In this document: in pieces, positions 45,414-58,400 of the stretch
Numbering within the stretch: position 1 is the stretch's first letter
Layout of the letters: every line of letters starts with the position of its first letter
NCBI GenBank assembly: GCA_021030905.1
Contig: JAGFMI010000001.1
Location: 1,674,001-1,738,000, forward strand
Direction: 5' to 3'
Length of the DNA: 64,000 bases
DNA from: Pyrenula massariospora
Lineage: Eukaryota; Ascomycota; Eurotiomycetes; Pyrenulales; Pyrenulaceae
The notes under the pieces: generated by a model
Seen by the model: the letters and a program-made list of their open reading frames with translations, nothing else
Databases searched by the model: none
What the model was told of the DNA's origin: nothing
Made by a program: the position numbers and the translations under genes

Positions 45414-46196
45414 ATGGTGCGAGTTGTGAACTCTCGCCTGGGGCACTCCAAAGATGGGTGCGCAGAGTCTTCTCAAAGATTGTCATCAATAACTCTAGAT
45501 TACCTCAGAGGAGGCACATGCTATGCCGTCCCCGCATCTCATGGTTATGCCTTCGAAGTCAAAGCAGGGTCACACTTCCGCGTGATCGACTTACACGGAA
45601 AGCAAGTCGTCGACTTTGCAGCCTGGGTCTTGCCATCTCGCGAAGAGAAGCTGTCAATGTCCTACACGCGTTACCATCTTCGAGGAGCCACACCAGCTGT
45701 CGGTGAGTGCTTGATGACCAACAAAGACGAGCCGCTTTTCCGTATCGTCGAAGATACCTGTAAAACGCATGACATGACTTTTATGTCCTGCTTTCCGGAG
45801 ATGTATGAAATCGCGTGGAGATGGTCAAAGTAATGAATCATGAATGTTAATATAATGCACAGGTATGAAAAGGCGGGGATGCCTAAGCACCGTAGCTGTG
45901 CTGGCAATATTGCAGAAGTCATGGCTCCTTGGGGAATGAAAAGCTATCTCGAAGTTACGGATCCGTTCAACATCTTTCAGAATACTCCTCTGTATTCACT
46001 CAAAGCGTTGAATTGCAGTCGACCAGGAGATTTTATCGAGTTTGAGGTATTGAAGGACTCAGTCTGTGCCGTCAGCAGTTGTCCTTATGACTTGGTAAGC
46101 TCTTCACCGATCCGTCAACAAGGCTAATTGAAGTGGAATGGCTTTAACGGGGGAACGATAACCGACATCGCTGTCGTAACGGATATCCAATACTAG
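45414..46196 (+). CDS. DUF1989 (urea carboxylase-associated family) protein
   Basis: Exons 45414-45802, 45863-46094 and 46134-46196 give 227 aa. Conserved family blocks appear in order: FRVIDLHGKQVVDFAAW, LSMSYTRYHLRGATPAVGE, HDMTFMSCFPEMYEKAG across intron 1, HRSCAGNIAEVMAPWGM, DPFNIFQNTPLYSLKA and, after intron 2, NGFNGGTITDIAV. The conserved Cys/His/Asp set suggests a small metal-binding barrel. Members sit next to urea amidolyase genes in bacteria; fungal members are single genes of unknown function, and nothing nearby here concerns urea. Both introns are short (60 and 39 bp); the second is near the lower limit, with acceptor TTGAAG. Confidence 0.85.
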
Positions 46197-48024
46197 AGCG
46201 CTTTTGGAGTGTGAAATGTCTAAGCAGCTAAAATATTGGGAGACCTTAGTTTCACCTTTTCATGTTTTTGAAGTATATCCATCTCAAATACACGATTAGT
46301 CTTTTTGCGATTTTAATATCTTTAATGCAATACACAGACCACTTTGCGGCGAAATGGACAATAGCAGAGCGATACGGTGACAAGCACGGGAGCCAAGGGT
46401 TCAATAGCAACTTCGCGGCGAATGATAGCATAAATTTGCCACTGTTGATGACAACTACTAAGAGTCACCACTGCGGCTGACGGAGGAGCAGAAGCCAAAG
46501 CCGACGGCTTCTAGCGATGGGAAGATAGTTTGTATTTCCGGGCAGATGGAGCCGTAACACAAAGCTTAAGAGAAGGTACAGAGACAGAGAAATCAGACAT
46601 ACATACGAACATAGTGTATCTATTAGTCTGGACTTGATGAAAACCAAAGGTGTGCGTGTAGCAACACCGTCTTGCCTGAGAAGCTTTGAAGGCGGAATGG
46701 CATCAGTCGATAAGTTCTTCGCACCGATTGCGTTTACCTTTTTTGGTCGAACAAGAGCTTCTCTAGCTTGTAGATTATCTCGATTCAATCGTGATGACAC
46801 GAACTGATGACTTGGTAAGACGAGGTCAATGATCACAGTCCCAGAAAATTAATGAGAATGTAAGGGGAGAAGAATAGACTCTTGTCCAACGAGTGAGAGA
46901 GGGCTGACGGGTTGATCAAGAAAATCGTTCGCACTCTTAAGACAAAATCATTGTTCCGCCATGAAATCCAATTTTGTAATAGGACAAGGGGGAAGGGCGT
47001 CATGAAAGCACAAAGGAGAATTTGGCTGTCGGCAGAAGAGGGAGCTCATGAGCCAAGCTGACCGCGTCAAGTAGAGACCCCTAAATCACAACCGAAAACC
47101 CGATAGTACACTCAGCTCTGCGAGCTTTACAGTCCGACAAACTACTATCGAGGAGTAGATAATCAGAAACAGTCGTCGAAGCATCACTCATGCCATGCTG
47201 ATAAAAGGTGTTGAGCATAGGATAGTTTCACAGCAAAGATATGTGTGATTCGCAGCCGATGCAGGAGTGTCATGGGGACTTTGACTGAGGCTGAAAACGA
47301 CTAACCTCCATTTACCATCGCGGGATGGCTGGAGGATCATATCTCTGTGGACGCCGACCCCGTTATCTAGCTCCATCACAGTGCACGAGCCAGGCTTTAA
47401 AGGTCGGAGGTGGGGCAGCATCAACACCCCTCGACCTTGACGAAGCTTTTGCCGATGCCAATGTTGCCACATCAGGTACCAGGTTACTCCTCCTACTTCT
47501 GTCTCGACCTTGGCCAGTCGCTTCCTGTCGGAAGTAGGCGGCTCTTGTTCGATGCGTGGAATACCAAATGGGGTAATTCCTCTTATCGAACTCATGCAGC
47601 TCACAGACGTGCCTCCTCGTCAACACAGGCTTTTGCTTCTGCGCTGTCGTCGGAGTTGGCGGGGCAGCTGCTAGACTGAAAATGGTTGTGCACCCGTCTC
47701 AATATGTAGTAGAGGCAGCAGGGGTTATTTGGCTGGGGGCTTTTCGTTCTCGTGCCAGCTAAGTGTGTGGCTTGAGAACTGTTTCACGGCAGGTCCCAGT
47801 GAACGGGGAGCTCGGTCGTTCAACGTCGATTTAGCTGTACGATGCCCGATATAAGCATAAAGATGTCGGTAGTTGACCGCTTGACATAAATTGGCTATTA
47901 CCAAAAGCGTTTTCGTGCTTTCTTTTGGCATTGTCTGTCATTACTTGAGATCTTGAACGATATTCTCGAGCCTAGATTGTGAATTCTTAGTGCAATGCTA
48001 ATTATAAAATCTAATATGTCAAGC
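46197..48024. other. Intergenic region
   Basis: 1.8 kb between the convergent DUF1989 and aminotransferase genes. All frames are open for short distances around 47190-47680, which is GC-rich, but none shows a family motif or splice signals. Nothing else is supported. Confidence 0.4.
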
Positions 48025-49506
48025 CTACCTCTTCATTCCTAACCTCATTTCATCTTCGGGAACTGCAAATGTCATACGAAAATTGCCAAAATTCTCCGAA
48101 CTATATGACTGGCCAGTCGCCAGCCATACTCCGCCGTTGACCAGCTTCCGAGCCAGCTCAAGTTCTCCTTGCGCTGTCTGCTGTGCCAGTAGCCGCGACA
48201 TATCGACCCAGAGGAACGGGCCTGCACAGGCTGGGGTGTAGGGTATATTTAATCTCTTCAGATGTCTCGTGCAGTATTCGTACGCCGCAGTGAGTCTATC
48301 CGTAAGAAGCGGAAAATACTCTTCCAGGAATGAGGGGTCGACAAGCATGTTGGTCCATGCTTTGTCTACCAATGAACATGACCAGGCGAACTTTGAGATG
48401 GCTCGAACTGCTGCTAGAAGTTCGTTGTTGTGCTGGGATACCAAGCACCCTATCCTCAGTCCGTTTGAGCAGAAATCTTTGCTCATACCATAGAAGACAT
48501 GAACAAGTGAAGGGTCGATATAAGACGAAAGTCTGAGAGACAACACCGACTTGAAAGGCTGAGGGCTTGGAAGATCGACACTAGGAAAAACTGCCTTAGC
48601 ATAAACTTCGTCGCTTAGCAGATGAATGTTGTATTTGGAGCACAGTCGAAGGTAGCCCTCTAGGGCGGTAGGGGTGTAGCATCGACCTAGTGGGTTATGC
48701 GGGCTAGAGAGCATGATGGCTCGAATTTGAATCCCGCTGGCCGCAGAAGCGAGTAGTGCCTCTTCATACTTCAACACTGCGTCAACCCCTGTGGGGTCTA
48801 TTTCACCAAAGTTAACCATGACCGGAACAACTCTGCAAAGCTCTGGTCAGCTTGCTGACTTTAACTTGTGCCAATTCGCATACCCTGAAACGGCCTTGAG
48901 GTCTGAGATGAAGCCCACGTACAAAGGTCGGCCGATCAGGATACCCTCTCCCTTGTTACAAATGCAAAATGCGACTGAATTGATGATGTTAGATACGCCC
49001 GAAAGGATAATTACCGTCTTAGGATCAATGTTCTCTATAGGTTGTAGTATATGGCCAAGGTATTGAGAAAGCGCTGATTTGAGGGCTTTTGAACCACTCG
49101 ACCCATCGCCATAGGTGAGCACTGTTTACAGTCAATTGGAGAGGCGTGAAGCTTTGGGGCAACTGACTTCGGGGACTCACGCGGAGATGGCTGTTTATGT
49201 GCTCCGTAATCTTATCATGCCTACCAGCAAGCTCCGTTATCTAGAATCTTCAAGCTACAGGTTGGCATGATTGAGAATGTCGAATGATCCAATTCAAGAC
49301 TATGCTCTGGGGCCCGGAAGGGGTCCTGGCGAACTCAACAGGGGAAGAAAACGTACATACATCAGGCGATTTTCCGCAACAGCCAGGGCCACTACGCCAT
49401 CTCGGTTTGTGTCGTGATCGTACTGGTTATAGAAAGCAAATCGGTCCAGTTCTTTCCCTGGATGAGGTTCGATATTGGCTAAGGCCCGCATTGAAAGCGG
49501 TGCCAT
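48025..49506 (-). CDS. PLP-dependent aminotransferase, ACC synthase-like (class I/II)
   Basis: Exons 49506-49361, 49220-49168, 49121-48884 and 48832-48025 give 414 aa. Joined, they run VVALAVAENRLMHDKITEHI, NSHLRVSPRMLTYGDGSSGS, then VSGVVPVMVNFGEIDP. PLP-site landmarks are SSPHNPLG (Asn), LLSDEVYA (Asp), YGMSKDFCSNGLRIG (Schiff-base Lys) and NFRMTFAV (Arg for substrate carboxylate). The pattern is that of the fungal ACC-synthase-like/GliI-like aminotransferases, which can be transaminases or C-S lyases in secondary metabolism; the reaction cannot be fixed from sequence. There are no secondary-metabolite genes nearby. Exon 2 is small (53 nt) with a GTCAGT donor. Start is the first ATG before the conserved N-terminal helix. 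Confidence 0.87.
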
Positions 49507-51232
49507 GATATTCGGCTTTCCTTAGCGTGTGCACAAACAGAATCTCAAACCTCAAGCCTAACCCTCTGACGACATGCGAGGAAGAAAATGTGACCTAGAT
49601 GTTGGGAAGCTATAGATTCGCAGCCGATGTCCCTGACCGTTCAAGAACAACAAGGAACCCGCTGTGTATACATGGAATACCAAGAAGGAAGGTGAGATGA
49701 GAAGTCCGGCCTTATTCGGTAGGAAGCTTTACCATAGAAGTGACTATAAGGAGAAACTGCAGGCTACCCAATTGTATTCCAAAAATGGGGAGGGTGCAAA
49801 CGGTCTGTGGCTCCCATTGCTGGCGTTGACGAGCATTCCGGCCGGAGACCAATGTTTCATGCCGTAGGACTCGATCCATGCTACGAGTCACCCAGAGATG
49901 CAACAGACTTCGATACCTGGGCGGTGATCGAGCGGGCTCTAGTGACCTGCAGCATGCGAACCACAGTGGGGTAGCGCTGGATCGAGGTCAACGCGGCGGA
50001 GAAGCGGTGAGACGGAGAGCAGGTACGCGGAAGATTGCCAACAGGAACACCGCAGGTATGTCGCCACTGGTCCGCGAGCAGGATCCAACATGCATCAATC
50101 TCAAACACGAAATACCCTCTCGATGTAAGGGTCTCCCTACAAAGATACGGGAGAAGGATGGGCGGCATGACATGGCAGATGTTGAAACGGGTGAGCGTGA
50201 AGGTCTGACTGGCTCGTGGTGGAGCACGGCTGAGGGTCAGCAAGAGAGGTACCAAGGTACCTTACGCGTCCGCCAGGCACGCCCGAATCAAAGGCCAAGT
50301 GCCCCACGAGAGGCACGGCCGGTTTGGGCCAAAAAGATGGCTCGAGCCCCGGAGGAGTCTGTTCGGGTTCCTGTTGGCTGGGCGTGGGCATGTCTTCTGG
50401 GCCGCTCAAGGGCCATTTCTCGCCCCCGCGCTGCTGCGACCGCCCCTCTGCCTTGCCCTTGGAGCTCGCGCTAACAGCCGCGACCGAGGGGCAGCCTTCT
50501 CTGATATAACCTTAGCAACCTCCGTCTCGACATCCCACCCGTCGCCCCTCGGCGACCCGTCTTCCCCCCCCCCCAATCCTTCACTATCATCCCAAAAGAT
50601 CCCATCAACTCTTCTGACCTGGTCTCCTCTTTACATATCTCTGCTATAGGCCCCCATCACAGCCACTCAAATTCAGTCCATGCTTTGAACCCCTCAATCC
50701 TCCAAGGCTCCTCGTCACCAGTCGGCGGAGACGGAAAAGCACTAGGCCTTGGATCAAGCCACCACTGCACCAGGGTCCTGGATTACGACTCAGACGCTGC
50801 CGATCTTGTGCCCCTCGCTACTATCACAAGCCTCTCCTCCCCAACCTCTTATCGTCAACTCGGCGCGCCGGTCAATTGTCTTCGAGATTGCATCAGGATA
50901 ATTTCTCAAACACCCAATCTTTGCATCCTTCATCCAGATGATCAACGTTATCGACTGTCTGTAAGGGTTCGACATCGTCTCTACTCATCCGACACTTCGG
51001 CTACTTCCCTCTTCCGCCCCTCCATTCTAAACATAACATCGCCACAGCGGCACCACAGAAGAGTCTACAGGTCAGCGCAGTATCATCGCATAAGTCAAGA
51101 ATCCCGCTCTGGAGAACGGTGATGCAAGTTTCCATCGCCAGTGCATTTCTCCTGTCAACCTGCGCCTTACTCTAGGCCCCTCCTACTCTACACACAACAT
51201 CAACAACACATTGACGCCTACCCTCTGAGAGC
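49507..51232. other. Divergent intergenic region
   Basis: 1.7 kb between the aminotransferase (-) and zinc-finger gene (+). It has a GC-rich part at 50180-50480 and a strongly pyrimidine-rich part at 50515-50640 with a C-run near 50566, probably the zinc-finger gene promoter followed by a long 5' leader. A 198-codon frame at 49878-50474 is Arg-rich and not believed. Confidence 0.45.
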
Positions 51233-53476
51233 ATGACGACATTCCACGCCGTTAACGCGGCGATGACGGATCATGCCATGCGTTTAGACGATATTCGAGA
51301 GTCTACGACACCTACAACGCCGAGACCACACAGTTCAATGATGCCTCAGCTACAGGATGACGGTGGGAGCGACTTGGCGCGGAATCCATCAAGCCAACCT
51401 CGACCCTCAAATACGCCAACCGGCCAAAGACCCCTCTCCGATTCTTCTGTTACAAGAGACTCGACTGTACAGCCCTCAAATGAAGGTATTCGTCGAGACA
51501 ACTCTCAGCGATCAACACAGTCAAGTAATACAGATGAGATGGATGTGGATGGTTCGGATGACGAACAACAAGAAGGCTCCGGTGATGAGACGGAAGGTGG
51601 AGATTCGGGAAGACCCTCTAAGAAAAAGAAGGGTCTGAGATTCTTCTGCACCGATTTTCCTCCTTGCAACCTTAGCTTCACTCGCAGTGAGCATCTTGCA
51701 CGCCACATTAGGTAAGTAGCGATTCCTAAACTTGGACCAAGATGCTGAATTCTGGATAGGAAACACACAGGCGAGCGACCTTTCCAATGTCATTGTAATC
51801 GGCGATTCTCTCGGCTTGACAATCTTCGACAGCACGCTCAAACTGTTCATGTCAATGAAGAAATTCCTGGTGACTCGCTCGCAGCGACAGGGACCAGATT
51901 TCAGCGTCAGATCCGCACCGATCGAGTCAGGCCACCAGGGCGAGCTCGCGCGGGAACGGGCGGAAGCCATGCTGGACATAGTCGGGGTCATAGTCGGAAT
52001 CTCTCTACATCCAGCATTGGATCGACAGCCTCGAGCTTTACCGCGGCGCAAGAGGCTCCCAAGCGTCGACCACCGCCACTCATCATGGCCAGCGAGAGCA
52101 GTAGAGTGCGATTGAATCAAGACGCTATGAGCTCACCCCCGAGCACACCACCAAGCCAATTTCAAGCTTTCTCAGCCAATTCTCCAGGCGGCTTTAGTAC
52201 TCCCACATCAGCAACATTTTCTACTGGCCTTGGTAGTCCGGCATTTGGCTCGTCGTATGCTTCCCCTGCATCGTCTCGCAATCCCAGTTTCTATGGCACT
52301 CGCACCCCCGGTAGACGTCTTTCAGTCCCTTCAGGCGCAAACCCCTTTCAGTCACCGCACGGAAGCGCTCAGCCTCCTCCACACTTGAGCCCACTAGCTT
52401 CATCAACCGCTTCATTTTCCAACAATGGCAGTGTTTTTGCCAGTCCCACCTCTTCTACCTTTTCTTTCGTTCGTGGAGATCCCGCTGCTGCGGCTGAAGC
52501 AGAATGGCGGCGGAGGACCTGGCACCCAAACACATTGACTTCTCTAGCACCAAACTATTCACGACCAGCTACGAGCAGTCTCAGCTACTCACAAACTCCA
52601 GACGCTCCCCAGCCTGCCTTTGCCCCGAATGCTACTGCTGCTGCAGGGCAGGCTCCACGGTTACCGGGGATTGAGAGCTTTGATCAGGTTCAGCACAGAC
52701 CATCGACTCCTCCCCGCCGACGCCCGAGCCCAATGCAGGTTGACCAACCTCAGTCGAATCCTCAAGGACCTCCACCAAGGGCTCCAGGCCATGTTCCTTT
52801 TCAACGAGGCCACCATCGAGGTCATGTGTCATGGGATCTGGGCCTTCACAGTAATCTAACCAGGCTCGAACGCGCTCGAGATGTTTCGCAGTGGGGACAG
52901 CAGACAATTGATGAAATTCAGCACGCTAACCCGGGACCTACTCACGCCCATCAACCTCTGCAAAGCTCTGATGCAATCCCGCCTGGAGCGAGCAGTTCTC
53001 ATCCAGCAGCTGTCTTTGAACCATCACAGGCTCAGCCGTCCACGCCTCAACGAAATAAACGGTATGGGTGGTACAATGGCCCACTGACCCCGGTAGCTAA
53101 TCTAGCTTCTCGCACAACTCCGGAAGACTCCTCAAGCAGCGAAGGTGTGCCGACACCAGGCACGTCAGTGGCAGAGTATCAGCCCGCAATTGTCCATAGT
53201 AACGGATACATTGAAACGCAGAAACCTCAATTGCCTGTTGAAGGATCTTCAAACGTAAGTCTTAGCAAACTTTTTCGGTGTACTAAAGCGCTGAAGAATA
53301 GTCAGAACTGTGCGCCACAGCCTACCGCCCAAGCGGGATATGTCCTGCCCACTAGACCCGCGCCTCAGGCGGCATACTTCACACCGAGAGGCCCTCCTGC
53401 TAACGATATGGGACGGCTCGAGGCCTTGGTTGCAGTTGCTACGAGTGAGGAGCAAGCTGCCACTGCAGCCCGATGA
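51233..53476 (+). CDS. C2H2 zinc-finger transcription factor, two fingers
   Basis: Exons 51233-51711 and 51760-53476 give 731 aa. The intron joins two adjacent fingers: [20 protein letters not shown] with [14 protein letters not shown] (C-x5-C-x12-H-x3-H), then [21 protein letters not shown]. This Adr1-like pair with an unusual CxC in finger 2 recurs in filamentous fungi. A long Ser/Pro-rich region follows ([12 protein letters not shown]), ending in [14 protein letters not shown], which looks conserved. The N-terminus has an acidic patch ([19 protein letters not shown]). The role is DNA binding and transcription control; targets are unknown. Near the 3' end a GTAAGT donor (53253) with TACTAA branch-like sequence suggests a possible further 42- or 47-bp intron; the unspliced frame and the 42-bp option both keep the C-terminus. 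Confidence 0.85.
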
Positions 53477-55453
53477 ACTTTCCCACACGTCGACCTCTTA
53501 CACTAGCCAGCCACCTAGCCGAGCTTCCCTTGTCATACTATTCCTAGGAAAGCAATACGTCGTTGGCCTTGAGCATCATTTGAAACCGATCATTTCCGTC
53601 GCTAAACTCCGATCTATCTCCATATCCTCAACCCCTCCTTTTGGGGTCTGATTGAAACGAAGTCACGAAGAAACGAACTTTCATCGCCGCTTTCCTGACT
53701 AAGATTCGAGAGATACCCCACTTACGGAGGCATTTGTGATCTATTTGTATCTAGCCGGCTGTTTTTTTAGAGGTCTCTTAGCGTGCCTGCAGCCTTTGTG
53801 CATGTATTTAGGCTCGCTTCTGATCGCGAAGGGTATACCCGTTGTTATATGCAAGTCGATTTGATTAAGTGATGTTTCTAGCTGGTTTGGCGTTGGAGGA
53901 AGCGTTCTGGTGCTTCAGTCTTGGAACCACTGCGTCCGCTAATCACGCTGTTTGTGGACGTATTTGCACAGTTTGAACTTTGTTGACACGTGTCCACGAT
54001 TGATCTTTTTCTTGTATGTTATTGCAGTCGATAGCTTGTGTAGCGTTAGGGATACTCTACGATGTCCCAAATTGGAATATTTTTGGTCCTTCGGTCTTCC
54101 ACCATCGCCTTCAACACCACTCAGTGGAACGTCCTCATCGATTTGAGCTACGACAAGCGTCATCCAAAGGAAACCAAATATTTTCATACGACTAACATGA
54201 AGAACACCCCCCCCTTTAACTATTATAGCTCTACTCCGATCTCAACGACTAAACCACCACTCCATCACGCCTTCTCGGCTAATCCTCCCTCGACGAGACA
54301 CCATTTCATCGAGACGCCTGTGAACGACCATCGAGCCGTTGATGGAGTACCTGTATTCTTTGCGAGCTGCTAGGTATCTCGCTACACCTTCCCTTGTTAG
54401 TCAATGGTAATTTCAAAGACATCTAGTCTCCTACGTTCTCGAATCCCTATCCTGCGACCTATCTATCTATCGATCTATCTATATATATATATAAGCGTAG
54501 ACCTTACAATTTTGAACGCCCCCAATGACTTTGCCTTGTTCCCCACACTACACCGTTTTTGCTTTCCTGTCTTAGGGATGTATGTGCACCCATCCCCGCG
54601 GTACCCGATTATCTAGAGGTGAGGGAAGATGTGTGGGGCGTTTGGATGACCGGTGTTACCTAGTACCCAGGTATGTATGTACGTACCCGAGATGTAGATG
54701 ACAGGGTCGAAAGGGGTATTCTTTGATGGTCATGTCACATGCGGAATGTGAAGCAGATTGGATCGTGTAATGTTCCTAGTTTTCGCAGCACTGGGTGTAT
54801 ATCACACGCTTACACTTGGGGCATGACGAATACCTACTCTGATGGCTCTCACCTCTAATATTTCTACCGCTCTCGATGAGCCGCGTGTCGGAGTAATTGG
54901 ATCCTGATGTAGATTCATCATGGACATATGTTCTTCCTCCGCAAGAAGTGTATCACATCGAAGCCGGTGCGAAATAGTCTCTAAGATATATAGTATTCTT
55001 CGTGATACTGTCGTAGCTAATTATCTGATAAAGCTTCTGATGCCTACCTTAGTTACCCATTCCCCCCCTGCCACCTCGCCGGGGCCACCCTTCCCCCCTC
55101 CGTCCTAGCGCCCGATTCGCCTTTCCAAACGATCTAAGCGAGCGTTGGTCCCCATCGCGCGGGTCTCGGCTACCAACGACGCTCATGCCCATCATTCCTT
55201 ATCTGATTCCGATGCAACCCCCGTACGACTCTGCCCATGTCCATTGCACACCGTGGATAAACGCTCCACACCCAACCGCTCTCGGGCAGGACGAGCCGTG
55301 AGGATCATGCCACTAAGCGGTTAGCCCTTACTGTCGAAATCTCTTCGGCTTCGGAGACGGAGCCTGCCTTTTGAAGATGGCGAGTTCACGTCTTTCTTTC
55401 CGTTCAGACCCTCACGTTGTGGACGTGGATGGCAGCGACTCGACGGCGGTGAC
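53477..55453. other. Intergenic region
   Basis: 2.0 kb with the zinc-finger 3' UTR and ABC transporter promoter. It has a TATC/TA simple repeat (listed separately) and a pyrimidine-rich stretch at 55050-55130. No coding frame is supported. Confidence 0.45.
54459..54493. repeat. (CTAT)n/(AT)n compound microsatellite
   Basis: CTAT units with one interruption run directly into an AT dinucleotide run of about 14 bases. Confidence 0.9.
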
Positions 55454-58400
55454 ATGGAGACGGGCAATGGTAGCGACCATGCCGTCTGTGAGGCTGAAAA
55501 GGAAAAAGAGATTGTGATAGACGAACCGCCGCCGCGAATATCGCCGACATCGTCAGCGGTAGCGGGGACAGATGAAGCAGCCGATCTCGCGCTCAGCGCC
55601 GTGCAGCGCGTCGATGTTCGAGTGCGGGACCTGAATGTCACAATATCGACCTTTAAATCAGAGCTCGACCGCTTCAAGTCGCTCTTGGGCCCCAAATCCA
55701 GGTTCGAGGGCTCTATTGTCACCAAAAACGTTCTTCAAAATGTCTCTGCCTCTTTTCCTGCTGGCAGCGTTTCGGCCATCATCGGCGGGTCGGGGTCTGG
55801 AAAGACTACTCTGCTCAATGTCGTTGCAGAGCGGATGGGCGGCGGAATTTTCAAAGCTACTGGCCTGAAGTCTTTCAATGGAAGCCCCTATCTCCGGAGC
55901 GTGAGGAGTGCATATGTGATGCAGCAGGATGTCCTGTTGCCAACCTTGACGGTGAGGGAAACGCTGAGGTATGCGGCGGATTTGAGGCTACCGCCGCCCG
56001 TGACGAAGGAACAGAGGAGAGACATCGTGGAGCGGGTAATCTTGGAGCTGAGTTTGAAGGAGTGCGCGAACACTAGGATCGGCAATAGTGTCCGTCGAGG
56101 GTGTAGTGGCGGGGAGAAGAGGTATCATCTAACGGCTATGTTCCTTCGAGGCCTACAAAGACTGATCATAGGAATAGGAGAGTCTCGATCGGCGTACAGC
56201 TTCTTGCTAATCCAAGCGTTCTTTTTCTTGATGAGCCCACTACAGGTACGTAATCCTCATACTCCCTGAACAAGGGCTTTTACTAACTGCGCTTACAGGT
56301 CTTGATGCCACGAGTGCTTTTCAGATCATGCGAACATTGAGAGATCTCGCCCGAAAAGGGAGGACGATCATCGTATCCATCCATCAGCCTCGCTCAGAAA
56401 TCTGGAGGCTCCTCGATAATGTGATACTGTTAAGTCGAGGATGTCTGCTCTATAGCGGCACAACGAAGGAGGCATTGCCGTACCTCAAGGATCAGGGGTT
56501 CGAGATCCCACCGCTCGTCAATCCTGCAGAGTTTTTGATTGATGTTGCCGCCATCGATAACAGGTCCGAGGAGGCAGAGATAGCTTCTACAACACGAGTC
56601 GACTCTTTAGCTGTTGCGTGGACAGCTGAGTCCCAGAAGCTAGACTGGAGCGAGAAAGAGCCGCCCGAGCATGTCGACAACAATAGCAATGTGGATGATG
56701 TTGAGAGACACCGCAACGTTCCTTATGCTCGTCAGCTAGCGGTTTTGACTGCACGAACTTTCCGTGTTACAATAAGGGATCCCATGGGAGTGGCAGGTAG
56801 TCTTTTTGAAGCCATTGGCATGGCGGTGCTGACTGGTTGGATCTTCCTAAACCTTGACCGCTCCCTGCAAGGTGAGGACCTTGTTACGCATGAGAAGCTG
56901 TGCTGACTTCTCGCAGGAATCCGTTCCAGGCAAGGCGCTTTGTACACAGCGGCTTCCCTTCAAGGATATTTAACGCTCATCTACGAATGCTGGCGACTCA
57001 CCCAGGATATTCAGGTCTTCGATAGAGAGAGGAACGAAGGTGTCGTCACCGTCGGCGGCTTTCTCGTCAGCCGGAGACTAGCGAGATTCTTTCTTGAGGA
57101 CCTACCAGTGCCCGTGCTCTATTCGGTTATATTTTACTTCATGGTCGGCTTCGATCCTGACGCGGCACAGTTCTTTGTTTTCTTCGCCGTCACGCTACTG
57201 ACTCATTATATTGCAATCTGCCTTGCCACTTTATGCGTCGGCGTCTCTAGGGAATTTGCTGGCTCAACCCTCGTCGCAAACTTGGCATACACCCTACAAA
57301 GCATGGCCTGTGGATACTTTGTCAACTCTCAATCCATCCCAGTATACACGCGGTGGCTCAAATATGCAGCCTATGTATTTTGGGGATTTAGTGGACTCGC
57401 AGCCAATGAGTTCATCTCACCTGGTGGGGACCAGTACGGAGCCTTCTACGACTGCCCTTTTTCACGTGACCCAGCGGATCCACGATGCAAGGAGTACACA
57501 GGTCGCTTCATTCTCGATAGCCTAGGCTTTTCCTCTAGCATTTGGCGGCCCATAGTCATTCTCCTAGGCTTCGCCATTGGGTTCTACCTCTTAGCAGCGA
57601 TCACTCTTCAATTTAAAAGGGTCGAAATCGAGCTCGCAAAAGCCCGCAAAGGCGACGAGATAGATCATGCTGCCGGAAAGGAGAAGATCACAGCACGGTC
57701 ACCTGAAGAGACACGTACAGTGATTGTGAGACTGGATGGCTATGCTCTAGACATTCGCAAGCACAATGTCTTTCGAAGAAAACCTCAAATTCTATCGATC
57801 CTCAAACCTGTATCTACAGTCTTCGAACCTGGAACATTGAATGTCATTATGGGCCCATCCGGAAGTGGAAAGACCTCTCTTCTTCATTCAATGGCGCACA
57901 GGCTACATAGCACTATAGCAACGGAATACCAACCAAAGGGAAAGATGTTATTCAACGAAGCCGAGCCGTCTGAGAGCGTCGTGCGATCCCTCAGCTCATT
58001 TGTAATTCAAGAAGACGATGCGCTTGTTGCCTCGCTCACTGTCAAAGAAACGCTTCGGTTTGCCGCAAGGCTTCGACTCCCAAAATGGATGCCAACGTCG
58101 GAGAAAGTTGCCAAGGCTGATGATGTGCTCATCAAACTGGGCCTGAAAGGGGTCGCAAATAATATTGTTGGGGATAATATGACGAAAGGTATCAGCGGTG
58201 GCGAGAAACGCCGAGTGTCTATCGCAATTCAAATCCTCACAGATCCCAAGATTCTTTTGCTTGATGAGCCGACTTCTGGGCTTGATGCTTTCACAGCCTC
58301 GTCGATAATGGATGTGCTCCAAAAGATGGCCAGCGAGGGTCGAACAATCATTCTAACTGTCCATCAGGCCAGATCTGACTTGTTCACGCGATTTGGCAAT

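Noticed and set aside
47188-47679. Several overlapping ORFs on both strands
   Set aside because: Openness in many frames reflects base composition; none shows a motif.
49878-50474. 198-codon + strand open frame
   Set aside because: Arg/Gly-rich translation from a GC-rich patch with no motif or conserved-looking block; it lies where a promoter or leader of the zinc-finger gene is expected.
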